A DNA stretch of 64,000 nucleotides from Pseudomonadota bacterium (lineage in GTDB: Bacteria > Pseudomonadota > Alphaproteobacteria > Sneathiellales > Sneathiellaceae), in contig JANSXH010000005.1 of the NCBI GenBank assembly GCA_024743055.1, positions 173,419-237,418 on the forward strand. Reading direction: 5' to 3'. Below the pieces are notes generated by a model that did not search any database, was not told the origin of the DNA, and was given only the letters and a program-made list of their open reading frames with translations. Both the position numbers and the translations under genes were made by a program. Positions 55,963 through 63,820 of the stretch are shown piece by piece (within the stretch, counting starts at the first letter, position 1; every line of letters starts with the position of its first letter).

Positions 55963-56163
55963 CTAGCCCGGATTATCCCGGCATTTCAGATCCCGTTTCC
56001 TGAGATACTCCCCTTTGCCGCATTGAACGGAACAGTTCCTCGATTCCTGACAGGTCCCCTTCGCCAGTGAAATTCCAACTTTCAGAAAAGCGTCTTCCAT
56101 TTCACCTTTTGTGCAGGCAGCACAGATCAATAGGGCTGTGACTGATATAAGGGCAAAGCGCAT
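55963..56163 (-). CDS. small putative lipoprotein
   Basis: 66 residues from the ATG at 56163. Hydrophobic start RFALISVTALLICAAC, whose CAAC may be a lipobox, then a short cysteine-containing mature part (GTCQESRNCSVQCGKG, RDLKCRDNPG). The Shine-Dalgarno is weak. Not recognised. Similar short cysteine-rich lipoproteins occur in many proteobacteria, but a fortuitous reading frame is possible. Confidence 0.5.
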   Translation of the reverse strand: MRFALISVTALLICAACTKGEMEDAFLKVGISLAKGTCQESRNCSVQCGKGEYLRKRDLKCRDNPG

Positions 56164-56254
56164 GATATTTACCGTTTGACAGATATTTTTTATCGTTTTA
56201 CAGTAAACTTTGAGCTTTGAAAAGGCAAAATCACTCCCGCCCAAAGGGGACCCT

Positions 56255-56782
56255 ATGCGGAAAATTCAAGTGACCAGTCTGGTTTTGAAATATCTGTCGA
56301 CAGCCTGCCTGTTGCTACCGGTCGGTGTTTTTCTGAGTGTCGCTCTAGTCCCGGATTGGCTGGATCAGATTGTGGCACAACAGTTTTCTCACCTTCGCAT
56401 AGAGACAGGGATATCCGGTTTCAAGCGGGTGCTCTTGCTCCTGCTCATCGCCGCCCCGCTCGCCCTGGCCACATATGGCTTGTGGCAGGTACGATGCCTG
56501 TTCGCCAGCTTCTCCGTCGGGGAAGTCTTTAGTGCGAAAACAGCGACCTATATTCACCGTACCGGGATCGTCATTCTGGCAAGCCCGCTGCTTAACATCG
56601 TCTTCGGTGCCATCATCTCGGTATTGCTGACCTATGATAATCCAGCCGGCAGCCGACAGCTGGCCGTCAGCATGTCCAGCAGCGCCATCGGCCTGGTGAT
56701 TATCGGCGGGTTATTGATCGTCATCGGCTGGACCCTGCGCGAAGCCGCCCGCCTGCAAGAGGAGAACAAGCAGTTTGTTTGA
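56255..56782 (+). CDS. DUF2975-family membrane protein
   Basis: 175 residues from ATG 56255 (GGGG upstream). Four helices with a conserved middle (RCLFASFSVGEVFSAKTATY) typical of DUF2975 proteins such as Bacillus YoaS, which are usually encoded beside a small Xre regulator, as here. Function unknown, probably a membrane component regulated by the partner. The Xre gene starts 9 bp after its stop. Confidence 0.85.
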   Translation: MRKIQVTSLVLKYLSTACLLLPVGVFLSVALVPDWLDQIVAQQFSHLRIETGISGFKRVLLLLLIAAPLALATYGLWQVRCLFASFSVGEVFSAKTATYIHRTGIVILASPLLNIVFGAIISVLLTYDNPAGSRQLAVSMSSSAIGLVIIGGLLIVIGWTLREAARLQEENKQFV

Positions 56783-56791
56783 AATATTCCT

Positions 56792-57046
56792 ATGCCCGTA
56801 GTCGTCAATCTCGATGTCATGCTTGCCCGGCGAAAAATCCGGTCGCGGGAACTGGCGGCCCGCATCGGCATCACCGAGCAAAATGTCTCCTTGTTGAAAT
56901 CCGGCAAGGTCAAAGGGATCCGTTTCGAGACTTTGGGCAAGATCTGCGAAATCCTTCACTGTCAGCCAGGCGATATCCTGGAATACCGTCCCGATGCGGA
57001 CGATGGAGATGGCAGTTATCTAAAGCTCGTTGGCACTGGCTCCTGA
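56792..57046 (+). CDS. Xre-type HTH regulator (YozG-like)
   Basis: 84 residues. Single helix-turn-helix: LDVMLARRKIRSRELAARIG, then ITEQNVSLLKSGKVKGIRFE and CEILHCQPGDILEYRPD, the pattern of YozG-like regulators paired with DUF2975 proteins. It probably autoregulates the two-gene operon. It ends 18 bp before the convergent ornithine cyclodeaminase gene. Confidence 0.88.
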   Translation: MPVVVNLDVMLARRKIRSRELAARIGITEQNVSLLKSGKVKGIRFETLGKICEILHCQPGDILEYRPDADDGDGSYLKLVGTGS

Positions 57047-57064
57047 CCCTGTTTCACCCGGTGG

Positions 57065-58123
57065 TCAGGCGGCGTCTGCCGCCCGCAAGACCATGCCAAA
57101 AAGATCCCGTGGATCATCCGGATCCGCCAGCATATCAAGGCTATCATAGAAGTTCGTTCCGGCCAGTTTGCTTCGAACATAACGCAGAGCTGAGAAATCC
57201 TCGGTGGCAAAGCCGACAGAATCAAACAGGGTGGTCTGGCGTTCGCCATTGCGCCCCGTCTGCTCCCCCGCGATAACCCGCCAAAGTTCGATCACCGGAT
57301 AGTCGTCAGCAAGCTGCTGAATCTCTCCTTCAATCCGGGTTTGCGGCGGATATTCCACGAAAATATCGGAGCGGAGCAGGATGTCTTTATGCAGCTCCGT
57401 CTTGCCCGGGCAGTCCCCGCCCACCGCGTTGATATGGATCCCTGAGCCGACCATATTGTCGGTCAGGATGGTGGCATATTGTTTATCCGCAGTCACCGTT
57501 GTGATGATCTGCGCGCCCTCCACGGCTGCTTCCGCCGTATCGCAGCAGGTAATATCAAATCCTTTACCTTGTAGATTACGTATGCATTTGTCCGTGGCAT
57601 CAGCGTCGATATCGAAGAGCCTTAATTTCTCAATGCCCAGAATCGCCTTGAAGGCCATGGCCTGAAATTCCGATTGCGCCCCGTTGCCGATGATAGCCAT
57701 GCAATCTGCCCCCTTGGGCGCCAGATATTTGGCGGCAACGGCCGAAGTGGCCGCCGTCCGCAAGGCCGTCAAGATGGTCATTTCGGAAAACAGAACGGGA
57801 TAACCATTATCAACACTCGACAAGACGCCAAAGCCGGTGACGGTCTGCAGTCCATCGCGGGTGTTTTTCGGATGGCCATTCACATATTTAAAGCCATACA
57901 CCTCCCCATCGCTGGTTGGCATCAGTTCGATCACCCCTTCGGCGGAATGGGACGCGACCCGGGCCGCTTTGTCGAACAGCTCCCAGCGCTTGAAATCCTC
58001 CTCGATATAGACGGCGAGCTCCGTCAGGAACGTCTCGATGCCGACATCGAGGACGAGCTTCATCATGTTGTCGACATTTACGAAGGGGACAATATTGATA
58101 TCTTTTGGGGGTTTCACGGACAT
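57065..58123 (-). CDS. ornithine cyclodeaminase
   Basis: 352 residues from ATG 58123 (GGAG 9 bp upstream). FVNVDNMMKLVLDVGIETFL at the N-terminus and the NAD-binding part ADCMAIIGNGAQSEFQAMAF, then LRLFDID and INAVGGDCPGKTEL match the mu-crystallin/OCD family. Converts ornithine directly to proline and ammonia with tightly bound NAD. It follows arginase by 2 bp, giving a two-step arginine to proline route. A related alanopine- or tauropine-type dehydrogenase is less likely given that context. Confidence 0.92.
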   Translation of the reverse strand: MSVKPPKDINIVPFVNVDNMMKLVLDVGIETFLTELAVYIEEDFKRWELFDKAARVASHSAEGVIELMPTSDGEVYGFKYVNGHPKNTRDGLQTVTGFGVLSSVDNGYPVLFSEMTILTALRTAATSAVAAKYLAPKGADCMAIIGNGAQSEFQAMAFKAILGIEKLRLFDIDADATDKCIRNLQGKGFDITCCDTAEAAVEGAQIITTVTADKQYATILTDNMVGSGIHINAVGGDCPGKTELHKDILLRSDIFVEYPPQTRIEGEIQQLADDYPVIELWRVIAGEQTGRNGERQTTLFDSVGFATEDFSALRYVRSKLAGTNFYDSLDMLADPDDPRDLFGMVLRAADAA

Positions 58124-58125
58124 GA

Positions 58126-59061
58126 TCAAAAACTCCAGGTACGACGGTCGAGAACTTTGCGACCGAACAGGCTTGCGATGAGATCCACGATCAGGGTGGC
58201 CGTGCGGCCTCGCTCATCGAGGAAGGGGTTCAATTCGGAAATATCAAGAGACGTGACAAGGCCGCTGTCATGCAGCATCTCCATGATCAGATGGGCCTCC
58301 CGGAAGGTGGCGCCGCCGGGCACGGTAGTGCCGACCGCCGGGGCAATTTCCGGATCGAGAAAATCTACATCCAGACTGACATGTAACCGGCCCTTCGCGG
58401 CCCGGACCCGGTCCAGAAAAGCGCGCAAGGGCTTGACGATCCCATGCTCGTCGATGGCCCGCATGTCATGGACTTCGATATTCGTGCAGGCGAGGCGCTT
58501 GCGTTCAGCGGTATCAACAGAGCGGATGCCCATCATGCAGATATTCTCAGGCTTGATCGGTTGCTTAGGGGCTGGAACCGCGCCCTCAAAATCCTTGTCG
58601 CCAATGACATAGGCGACCGGTGTGCCATGCAGGTTGCCGCTTTCCGTGGTCTCCAGGGTCTGGAAGTCCGGATGGGCATCGAGCCAGAGGACGAATTGCT
58701 CTTCGTTGGCCGCCTCTGCATCATGGGCGAGGCCGGGAAGAATACCGGAAGCAATAGAGTGATCGCCGCCCATAAAAATCGGAAAGGGCGTCTCCTCAGC
58801 AGAAATTTTGCTGAGATCAGCGAGCATCTCAATCAGGGCATTGTAATCCGCGAGATGATGGATGGATGAATTATTGTGGGTCAGCACCGACGTCGCGTCG
58901 CATTCGAAATTGCCGCGATCATTGATTTGATATCCGAGCTCTGACAAGGTCGTCTCAATGCCCGCTGTCCTGAGCGCATCCGGTCCCATCAGGCAGCCCG
59001 TACGGGCGCCCCCGGTATCCGCCGGAATGCCAATCAGGTTTATGGAATTATGTACTGTCAT
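58126..59061 (-). CDS. arginase
   Basis: 311 residues from ATG 59061 (GGAG upstream). Manganese-site motifs MGGDHSIASGI, LWLDAHPDFQT (DAHxD) and SLDVDFLDPEIAPAVGTTVPG are complete. NLIGIPADTGGARTGCLMGPDALR at the N-terminus is also classical arginase. It hydrolyses arginine to ornithine and urea. First gene of the operon with ornithine cyclodeaminase; divergent from an Lrp/AsnC regulator. Confidence 0.95.
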   Translation of the reverse strand: MTVHNSINLIGIPADTGGARTGCLMGPDALRTAGIETTLSELGYQINDRGNFECDATSVLTHNNSSIHHLADYNALIEMLADLSKISAEETPFPIFMGGDHSIASGILPGLAHDAEAANEEQFVLWLDAHPDFQTLETTESGNLHGTPVAYVIGDKDFEGAVPAPKQPIKPENICMMGIRSVDTAERKRLACTNIEVHDMRAIDEHGIVKPLRAFLDRVRAAKGRLHVSLDVDFLDPEIAPAVGTTVPGGATFREAHLIMEMLHDSGLVTSLDISELNPFLDERGRTATLIVDLIASLFGRKVLDRRTWSF

Positions 59062-59198
59062 GATCTTCTTCTCCAACAAACGAGAACAGGTCTGAAACCT
59101 CATTTTGATCATTGGACTTCATATAAATGGCGACATCAACTCCAATAAGTGATATATTTTTTCAATAATTTATCAAATTGGGAGTTTTATTTACCAAT

Positions 59199-59648
59199 AT
59201 GGATGAAACTGATCAAAAACTCATTGCCGCCTTGCGACGTAACGCCAGGGCCTCCGTGTCTGATCTTTCCATAGAGCTTGGCGTCTCCCGGGCGACGGTC
59301 AGATCGCGCATGGAGCGGTTGGTGAAGGAGGGGGAAATCCTCGGATTCACGATCGTGGTCAAGTCGGATGCCAATGACATGCCGGTGCGCGGCGTGACCC
59401 TGATCGAGATTGAGGGCAAGGGGAATGAGCGGATCATCTCCAATCTCAGGGGGTTTCCTGAGATCCAGGCCATTCATTCCACAAATGGTCAGTGGGACCT
59501 GATTGTCGAGTTTGGCACCGAGACTTTGGCTAAGCTTGATGAGGCGTTGAAGCGACTGCGCCTGATTGACGGTATCAATAACAGCGAGACCAACCTCTAT
59601 CTCGCGACCCATCGCAGCAGCCATACTTCAAGCGCCCGCAGGTCTTAA
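59199..59648 (+). CDS. Lrp/AsnC-family transcriptional regulator
   Basis: 149 residues from ATG 59199. DETDQKLIAALRRNARASVS, then LSIELGVSRATVRSRMERLV is the Lrp helix-turn-helix; the RAM/ligand domain follows with GFTIVVKSD and WDLIVEFGTE. It stands 137 bp from arginase on the opposite strand. The natural reading is arginine- or ornithine-responsive control of arginase and ornithine cyclodeaminase, as with ArgP/PutR-type Lrp relatives. Confidence 0.92.
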   Translation: MDETDQKLIAALRRNARASVSDLSIELGVSRATVRSRMERLVKEGEILGFTIVVKSDANDMPVRGVTLIEIEGKGNERIISNLRGFPEIQAIHSTNGQWDLIVEFGTETLAKLDEALKRLRLIDGINNSETNLYLATHRSSHTSSARRS

Positions 59649-59665
59649 CTCGCATCTGAGAAGCG

Positions 59666-60088
59666 CTATAGGACCTTGAAAGTGGCCGACGCTCTGGCGC
59701 AGATTACACCGTCCGCCGTGACCTTGCATTGAACAAAACAGAGGTTGCGGCCTGTCTTGACCACCTCGCTGACAATCTCCATCCAGCTGCCGGGGCGAGC
59801 GACCCCCAGAAAATCGACGGAGAGGTTGACCGTGACAAGCCCACCCTCAGATCCCAGGGCGGCTTTGCAGCTATGGCCCATGCAATTATCGGCGAGGGCC
59901 GAGATCAATCCGCCATGCACGAAGCCGCGGGCATTACAATGCTCTTCCCTCAGCCACAGGCCAAGATCCTCCCGGTCTGTTTCTTTACGGGAATAGATCG
60001 GCTCCCACGGATCGGTGAGCGGGCTCGGCCGGTTGCGAAGGGAAAATCCGCTCTTCGGCCCCTCCTGTTTTTCGATGATCTTGTCCAT
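59666..60088 (-). CDS. PaaI-type hot-dog thioesterase
   Basis: 140 residues. Contains NARGFVHGGLISALADNCMG, the HGG-x-x-x-A-x-x-D helix of PaaI/4HBT thioesterases, with the catalytic acid in LADNCMGHS. It hydrolyses an acyl-CoA thioester. AAGGAA precedes the ATG. A 24-bp AT-rich hairpin (60120-60143) lies between it and the upstream aldehyde dehydrogenase gene. Confidence 0.9.
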   Translation of the reverse strand: MDKIIEKQEGPKSGFSLRNRPSPLTDPWEPIYSRKETDREDLGLWLREEHCNARGFVHGGLISALADNCMGHSCKAALGSEGGLVTVNLSVDFLGVARPGSWMEIVSEVVKTGRNLCFVQCKVTADGVICARASATFKVL

Positions 60089-60119
60089 TATTATTTCCTT
60101 TGTCGGACAGGTTCAGAAT

Positions 60120-60143
60120 CTATATAGAGAATCCTCTATATAG
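60120..60143. repeat. perfect AT-rich 10-bp hairpin
   Basis: CTATATAGAG (60120-60129) and CTCTATATAG (60134-60143) pair perfectly over a 4-nt loop, and a third CTATATAG follows at 60152. It lies just after the ALDH stop and 32 bp upstream of the thioesterase start. Its AT-rich stem and lack of a T-run argue against a normal terminator, so it may be an operator. Confidence 0.5.
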
Positions 60144-60151
60144 CTAAATGG

Positions 60152-61579
60152 CTATATAGAAAATCCACCCAGTTTGGTCTCCAGATATTCGAGGATCCCT
60201 TCCGTCGCACCTTCCCGACCGAGACCACTTTCCTTCATCCCGCCAAACGGTGCGGCGGCCGATGTAGGGTTGATATCATTGATGCCGATGATGCCGAACC
60301 GCAAGCCTTCATACATCCGCATGGCGCGCGAGATATCCCGTGTATAGACATAGGCGGCGAGGCCATAAACCGTATCATTGGCCTTCTCCAGAACCTGCTC
60401 TTCGTTATCGAACTTGATGATCGGGGCGACGGGGCCGAAGGTCTCTTCCCGGTAAATCAGCATATCCTCGGTGACATTGGCGAGAACGGTCGGGCTGTAG
60501 AAATAGCCTTTATCAAGCCCGTTGGATTTCAATACCGTGCCGCCAGTGACCAGTTCGGCACCTTTAGCGATTGCATCCTGAACCTGTCGATCCACCTTGT
60601 CGACCGCCGCCTGATTAACCAGCGGGCCGATGGCGACACCGTCCTCAAAGCCGCTGCCCGCCTTCATTTTCGACACCCGTTCCTCAAACACGGAGACGAA
60701 ACTGTCATAGGCGGAGTCTTGCACAAAGAAGCGATTGGGGCTGATACAGGCCTGACCTGTATTGAGGAATTTGACCAAAGATCCGCCCTTTGCCGCGTGG
60801 GCCGGATCGACATCGTCAAACACGATAAAGGGCGCATGTCCACCGAGTTCCAGGGAAATGCGCTTCATCTGCGCGCCGGCCTCGCTGGCCAGCATCTTGC
60901 CGACATTGGTAGATCCGGTGAAGGTAAGCTTGGCGACCGCTGGATTGCTGGTGAACTCGGCCCCTATAGGTTTGGGATCCGCGGCGGTGACGAGATTGAC
61001 AACCCCCGGAGGAATACCGGCTTCTTCAAATATCTTGAACATTTCCAGCGCACAAAGCGGCGTCGCCTCCGCCGGTTTCAAAACAACGGTGCAGCCCGCC
61101 GCTAGGGCAGGTCCGACCTTTCGGGTGATCATCGAAATCGGATAGTTCCATGGGGTAACTGCAGCCACTACCCCAACCGGTTGGCGCAGGACCATAAAAC
61201 GTTGATCGGCACGGGATGAGGGGAGGATCTCGCCATTGACCCGCTTCGCCTCCTCCGCATACCAGAGCAGGAAATCGGCCCCGTATTGCACTTCGTTGCG
61301 CGCGGCTTTGAGAGGCTTGCCCTGCTCTTCCGTCATCACGCGGGCCAACTCTTCTTTTTTGTCGACCATAATCTGATAGGCCTTATAGAGAAAAGCCGAC
61401 CGCTGATAGGCCGTTGTCCGGGACCAGGATTTAAAAGCCTCTTCCGCGGCAGATATCGCCGCCTTGGCATCCTCCACACCGCCATCAGGCACTGACGTGA
61501 TAATGTCTCCATTTGCCGGGTTTGAAATGTCAAAACGGCCGCCAGACGACGCCTCGCGCCATTCTCCATCAATATACAT
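60152..61579 (-). CDS. NAD(P)-dependent succinate-semialdehyde-type aldehyde dehydrogenase
   Basis: 475 residues. TPWNYPISMITRKVGPALAA, the cofactor loop LTFTGSTNVGKMLASEAG, catalytic Glu in SLELGGHAPFIVFDDVDPA, catalytic Cys in FLNTGQACISPNRFFVQ and the GabD-like C-terminus AAPFGGMKESGLGREGATEG. Overall closest to GabD-type succinate-semialdehyde dehydrogenases (4-aminobutyrate or arginine breakdown). It is not in one operon with arginase, and the exact substrate is inferred. AGAGGA upstream of the ATG. Confidence 0.92.
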   Translation of the reverse strand: MYIDGEWREASSGGRFDISNPANGDIITSVPDGGVEDAKAAISAAEEAFKSWSRTTAYQRSAFLYKAYQIMVDKKEELARVMTEEQGKPLKAARNEVQYGADFLLWYAEEAKRVNGEILPSSRADQRFMVLRQPVGVVAAVTPWNYPISMITRKVGPALAAGCTVVLKPAEATPLCALEMFKIFEEAGIPPGVVNLVTAADPKPIGAEFTSNPAVAKLTFTGSTNVGKMLASEAGAQMKRISLELGGHAPFIVFDDVDPAHAAKGGSLVKFLNTGQACISPNRFFVQDSAYDSFVSVFEERVSKMKAGSGFEDGVAIGPLVNQAAVDKVDRQVQDAIAKGAELVTGGTVLKSNGLDKGYFYSPTVLANVTEDMLIYREETFGPVAPIIKFDNEEQVLEKANDTVYGLAAYVYTRDISRAMRMYEGLRFGIIGINDINPTSAAAPFGGMKESGLGREGATEGILEYLETKLGGFSI

Positions 61580-61968
61580 TTATTCTTTCCTCTAATCGGT
61601 CCCGTGCCCAAAATCGGGCCTCGTCAAGGTTCATCCATATTCTAGAAGGCAGTGCTCCAATAGATGTCCTACTCTTGGTGTTGTTATCATTTTAGCAAAT
61701 GACCTGTACCAGAGTTTTAGCGTAACTGCTTGGCAAGACGCAACCCGGGAAGCGACGCCATGCACAGAGGACCGGGTGAGGAACATCCACCGGAAAGAAA
61801 AGTCCGATTTCTGTTTGTTGGCTTAGGGAGAAACGCCAAGGAGAGGAAAGCCTGATTTACCAGCATCCACCGCGCTTGCTTAACGCTGCATCAGTTTTTT
61901 TGAATACGCTCAGTGAACAGGCCTGGGATCGCGACAACCGTCCGCAAACCTTTCGGGGTTGTCGACAA
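61580..61968. other. 389-bp gap without a convincing gene
   Basis: It contains the ALDH promoter and the 3' flank of the EAL gene. No reading frame has both a Shine-Dalgarno and family-like sequence, and no tRNA-like fold or terminator with T-run was found. It ends in the 14-mer copy that recurs inverted at 63532-63545. Confidence 0.6.
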
Positions 61969-61970
61969 TT
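61957..61970. repeat. 14-bp inverted-repeat copy A, with TCCGCAAACC nearby
   Basis: GGTTGTCGACAATT here is the exact reverse complement of 63532-63545. A direct 10-mer TCCGCAAACC is present next to each copy (61941-61950 and 63549-63558). The two copies flank the EAL gene plus most of the adjoining AT-rich gap. TTGTCGACAA is itself palindromic, which raises the chance of coincidence. Confidence 0.35.
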
Positions 61971-62817
61971 ATTGCCAGGGAGCCGGTCGCGCCAACAAGA
62001 ACCCCTGTGCAAGATGGACGCCCTCAAGCTTTGAAACCATGTCCAGCTGCATCTCTGTCTCAATCCCTTCGACCACAATATCACAGTCAAAAAACTGGGC
62101 AAATTCAACGATCGCCTTCAAGGTCCGATAAGCTCCTTCATCCTCCTTAAAGGAGAGAAAAGATCTATCGATTTTAGCCCATTTGACGAGCGGGCTACTG
62201 AGATTTTCAAACCGCGACTGGCCGACGCCAAAATCATCCAGTGCGTATCGAATACGATCGTCTTTCCCTGTTTTCTCATAAAACTCATCCAGAAGATTAC
62301 AGGGGAATACATTTGCCTCAGACAACTCCAGCACAAGCAGGAACCGGTGGCTGGTGAGATGAAGGAACTGGTTTACCAAATCAATGCAGGTCTGGTCCGC
62401 CAGGCAAGCTGGCGAGACATTCACGGTGTAGGAAAACTGGGAGGACACTGCCGAACCATCGGCAGGCATTGATTTTTTACCAAATGCTGGTGCTGCGGAC
62501 CGCGCCCTTTGAAGGACATCTTTCAGGACAACCTCTGTTATACGGGGAACAAAATCATGTTCCTGCGCATACTGAATAAAGTCCTGCTGACTCATACCCT
62601 CAGAAATTGTTTGTGGACGTATGAGAGCTTCTGCCCCCATGCTCACACCCGTATGGATGTCAATGATCGGCTGATAATGAACAGCGGAGCTGTTGACGGC
62701 TGCAAGAAACCGCTCATACCGGACTTGTGCCGGCTCGTGGAATTGAACGACGTCAGCAGGAGTCTCATGCTTCAACTCTCTTCTGTCGACTTCATATTCG
62801 GTTAGTTCAGCAGCCAT
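61969..62817 (-). CDS. EAL-domain cyclic-di-GMP phosphodiesterase
   Basis: 282 residues: an approximately 35-residue N-terminal lead and one EAL domain, with no GGDEF and no membrane helix. All expected catalytic residues can be placed: E63 in GAEALIRP, N133 in TVNVSPAC, E164 in LELSE, D194/D195 in ALDDFGVG, K215 in WAKIDRS, E250 and E253 in VEGIET, and Q271 in AQGF. It should therefore hydrolyse cyclic-di-GMP in the cytoplasm. Upstream is a long AT-rich gap leading to a receiver-domain gene on the plus strand, so response-regulator control is possible but not shown. Confidence 0.93.
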   Translation of the reverse strand: MAAELTEYEVDRRELKHETPADVVQFHEPAQVRYERFLAAVNSSAVHYQPIIDIHTGVSMGAEALIRPQTISEGMSQQDFIQYAQEHDFVPRITEVVLKDVLQRARSAAPAFGKKSMPADGSAVSSQFSYTVNVSPACLADQTCIDLVNQFLHLTSHRFLLVLELSEANVFPCNLLDEFYEKTGKDDRIRYALDDFGVGQSRFENLSSPLVKWAKIDRSFLSFKEDEGAYRTLKAIVEFAQFFDCDIVVEGIETEMQLDMVSKLEGVHLAQGFLLARPAPWQ

Positions 62818-63531
62818 ATTACAGCCTCGAATAAATTACGTTGCTGAAAATATGGTTGGATCGCTCTTCTTTGTCATTAAAGACATTGTACGCGAAAGTT
62901 GTTTACTAAAGCTTTTGCTTTAATTTGTGACTTACTTATTTTCCGATTAATCCACCAATAAAATTCATGGGAGATATAAATTATGAAAAACAGTTCGGAC
63001 GCATAATCTCAAATATTTTCTGAAGCTCAATTTTATTAGTGCCCAGGCCATCAATTTTCTTACCCTCATCACCATATTTAGTTTTTTTATTTTAGAGATT
63101 TTGGCCTAAAACTCCCGCCTGCCCCCAGTCTATCGCATAGATTTTCTCAAAACTACCTGACCCGGCTGAGGTAACATTCCTTGTTTGTGTGGAACGACAT
63201 TACCAAGATTCCACCTCTGATACTAAATAGCGTAATAAGACGATACCTTCTTTTACAAGAAGTCAATTTGCCGCCAAATTAGGATAAACACCGTGGCTTC
63301 ATGAAAAGCTTGCGCCTCTTCTGATTCTCTCCTTTCTTACTAATATAGGGTGAATAGTATTGAGAAATTTCGTACAACACAAAAACCGTGTCGATATAAA
63401 AATTGACAATAGAGACGCGGATTTGGAGCATCACATACGGCCACCACTTCAAAAGCCAAAGCAATTTAGGGATGGATAACGCCGCTTTTCAGCCAGTTTG
63501 GCGCCTTCTTTCAGAGACAAAGCAGTCCGGA

Positions 63532-63545
63532 AATTGTCGACAACC
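63532..63545. repeat. 14-bp inverted-repeat copy B
   Basis: AATTGTCGACAACC is the exact reverse complement of 61957-61970. See copy A for the paired 10-mer TCCGCAAACC (here 63549-63558) and for the caution about the palindromic core. Confidence 0.35.
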
Positions 63546-63587
63546 TTCTCCGCAAACCCTGATTTTATACAAGTTACAAATTTAAGT

Positions 63588-63602
63588 TTTGTACTGTACA
63601 AA
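63588..63602. promoter_or_regulatory. 15-bp palindrome TTTGTAC-T-GTACAAA
   Basis: Perfectly symmetrical 7-bp arms around a single T, about 220 bp upstream of the receiver-domain gene. Symmetry and length suit a dimeric repressor site; no known consensus was matched. Confidence 0.4.
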
Positions 63603-63820
63603 TCGAATTAATGTAATTGATATTTAATATACACCATACGAGTGTTATACATAAAATCATACTTTTAAAGCGAGTGTTTCATTTTTGTTCAGCCACTTTT
63701 GAGGAAGTTTGCGAATTCTGACAATAGAACCGGAAAAGGCGTATTTCCTGGTTTTCAAATTCGCTAATTCGTTATCAAAAAAAGCATGGACCTATTATTG
63801 GAGGAGCCGGTTAGGATCAG

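Larger units (their letters stand above)
62818..63820. other. 1-kb AT-rich intergenic region, no convincing gene
   Basis: It separates the divergent EAL and receiver-domain genes. Short frames exist (61 codons on the minus strand from 63464; about 60 codons on plus from a TTG at 63403), but none has a recognisable domain or a good ribosome site with adequate length. A 7-codon frame with GGGAG (ATG at 62983) encodes MKNSSDA only. The region contains the 15-bp palindrome at 63588 and one copy of the 14-bp repeat. It could hold regulatory RNA or decayed sequence. Confidence 0.6.

Noticed and set aside
57674..58612. 312-codon plus-strand frame
   Set aside because: Runs antisense across ornithine cyclodeaminase and arginase, both firmly recognised.
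62983..63006. 7-codon frame MKNSSDA with a GGGAG ribosome site
   Set aside because: Too short to support as a gene; no leader-peptide context (no attenuator or following gene on that strand).
63403..63585. About 60-codon plus-strand frame from a TTG
   Set aside because: No good ribosome site and no domain; it merely spans the 14-bp repeat copy.
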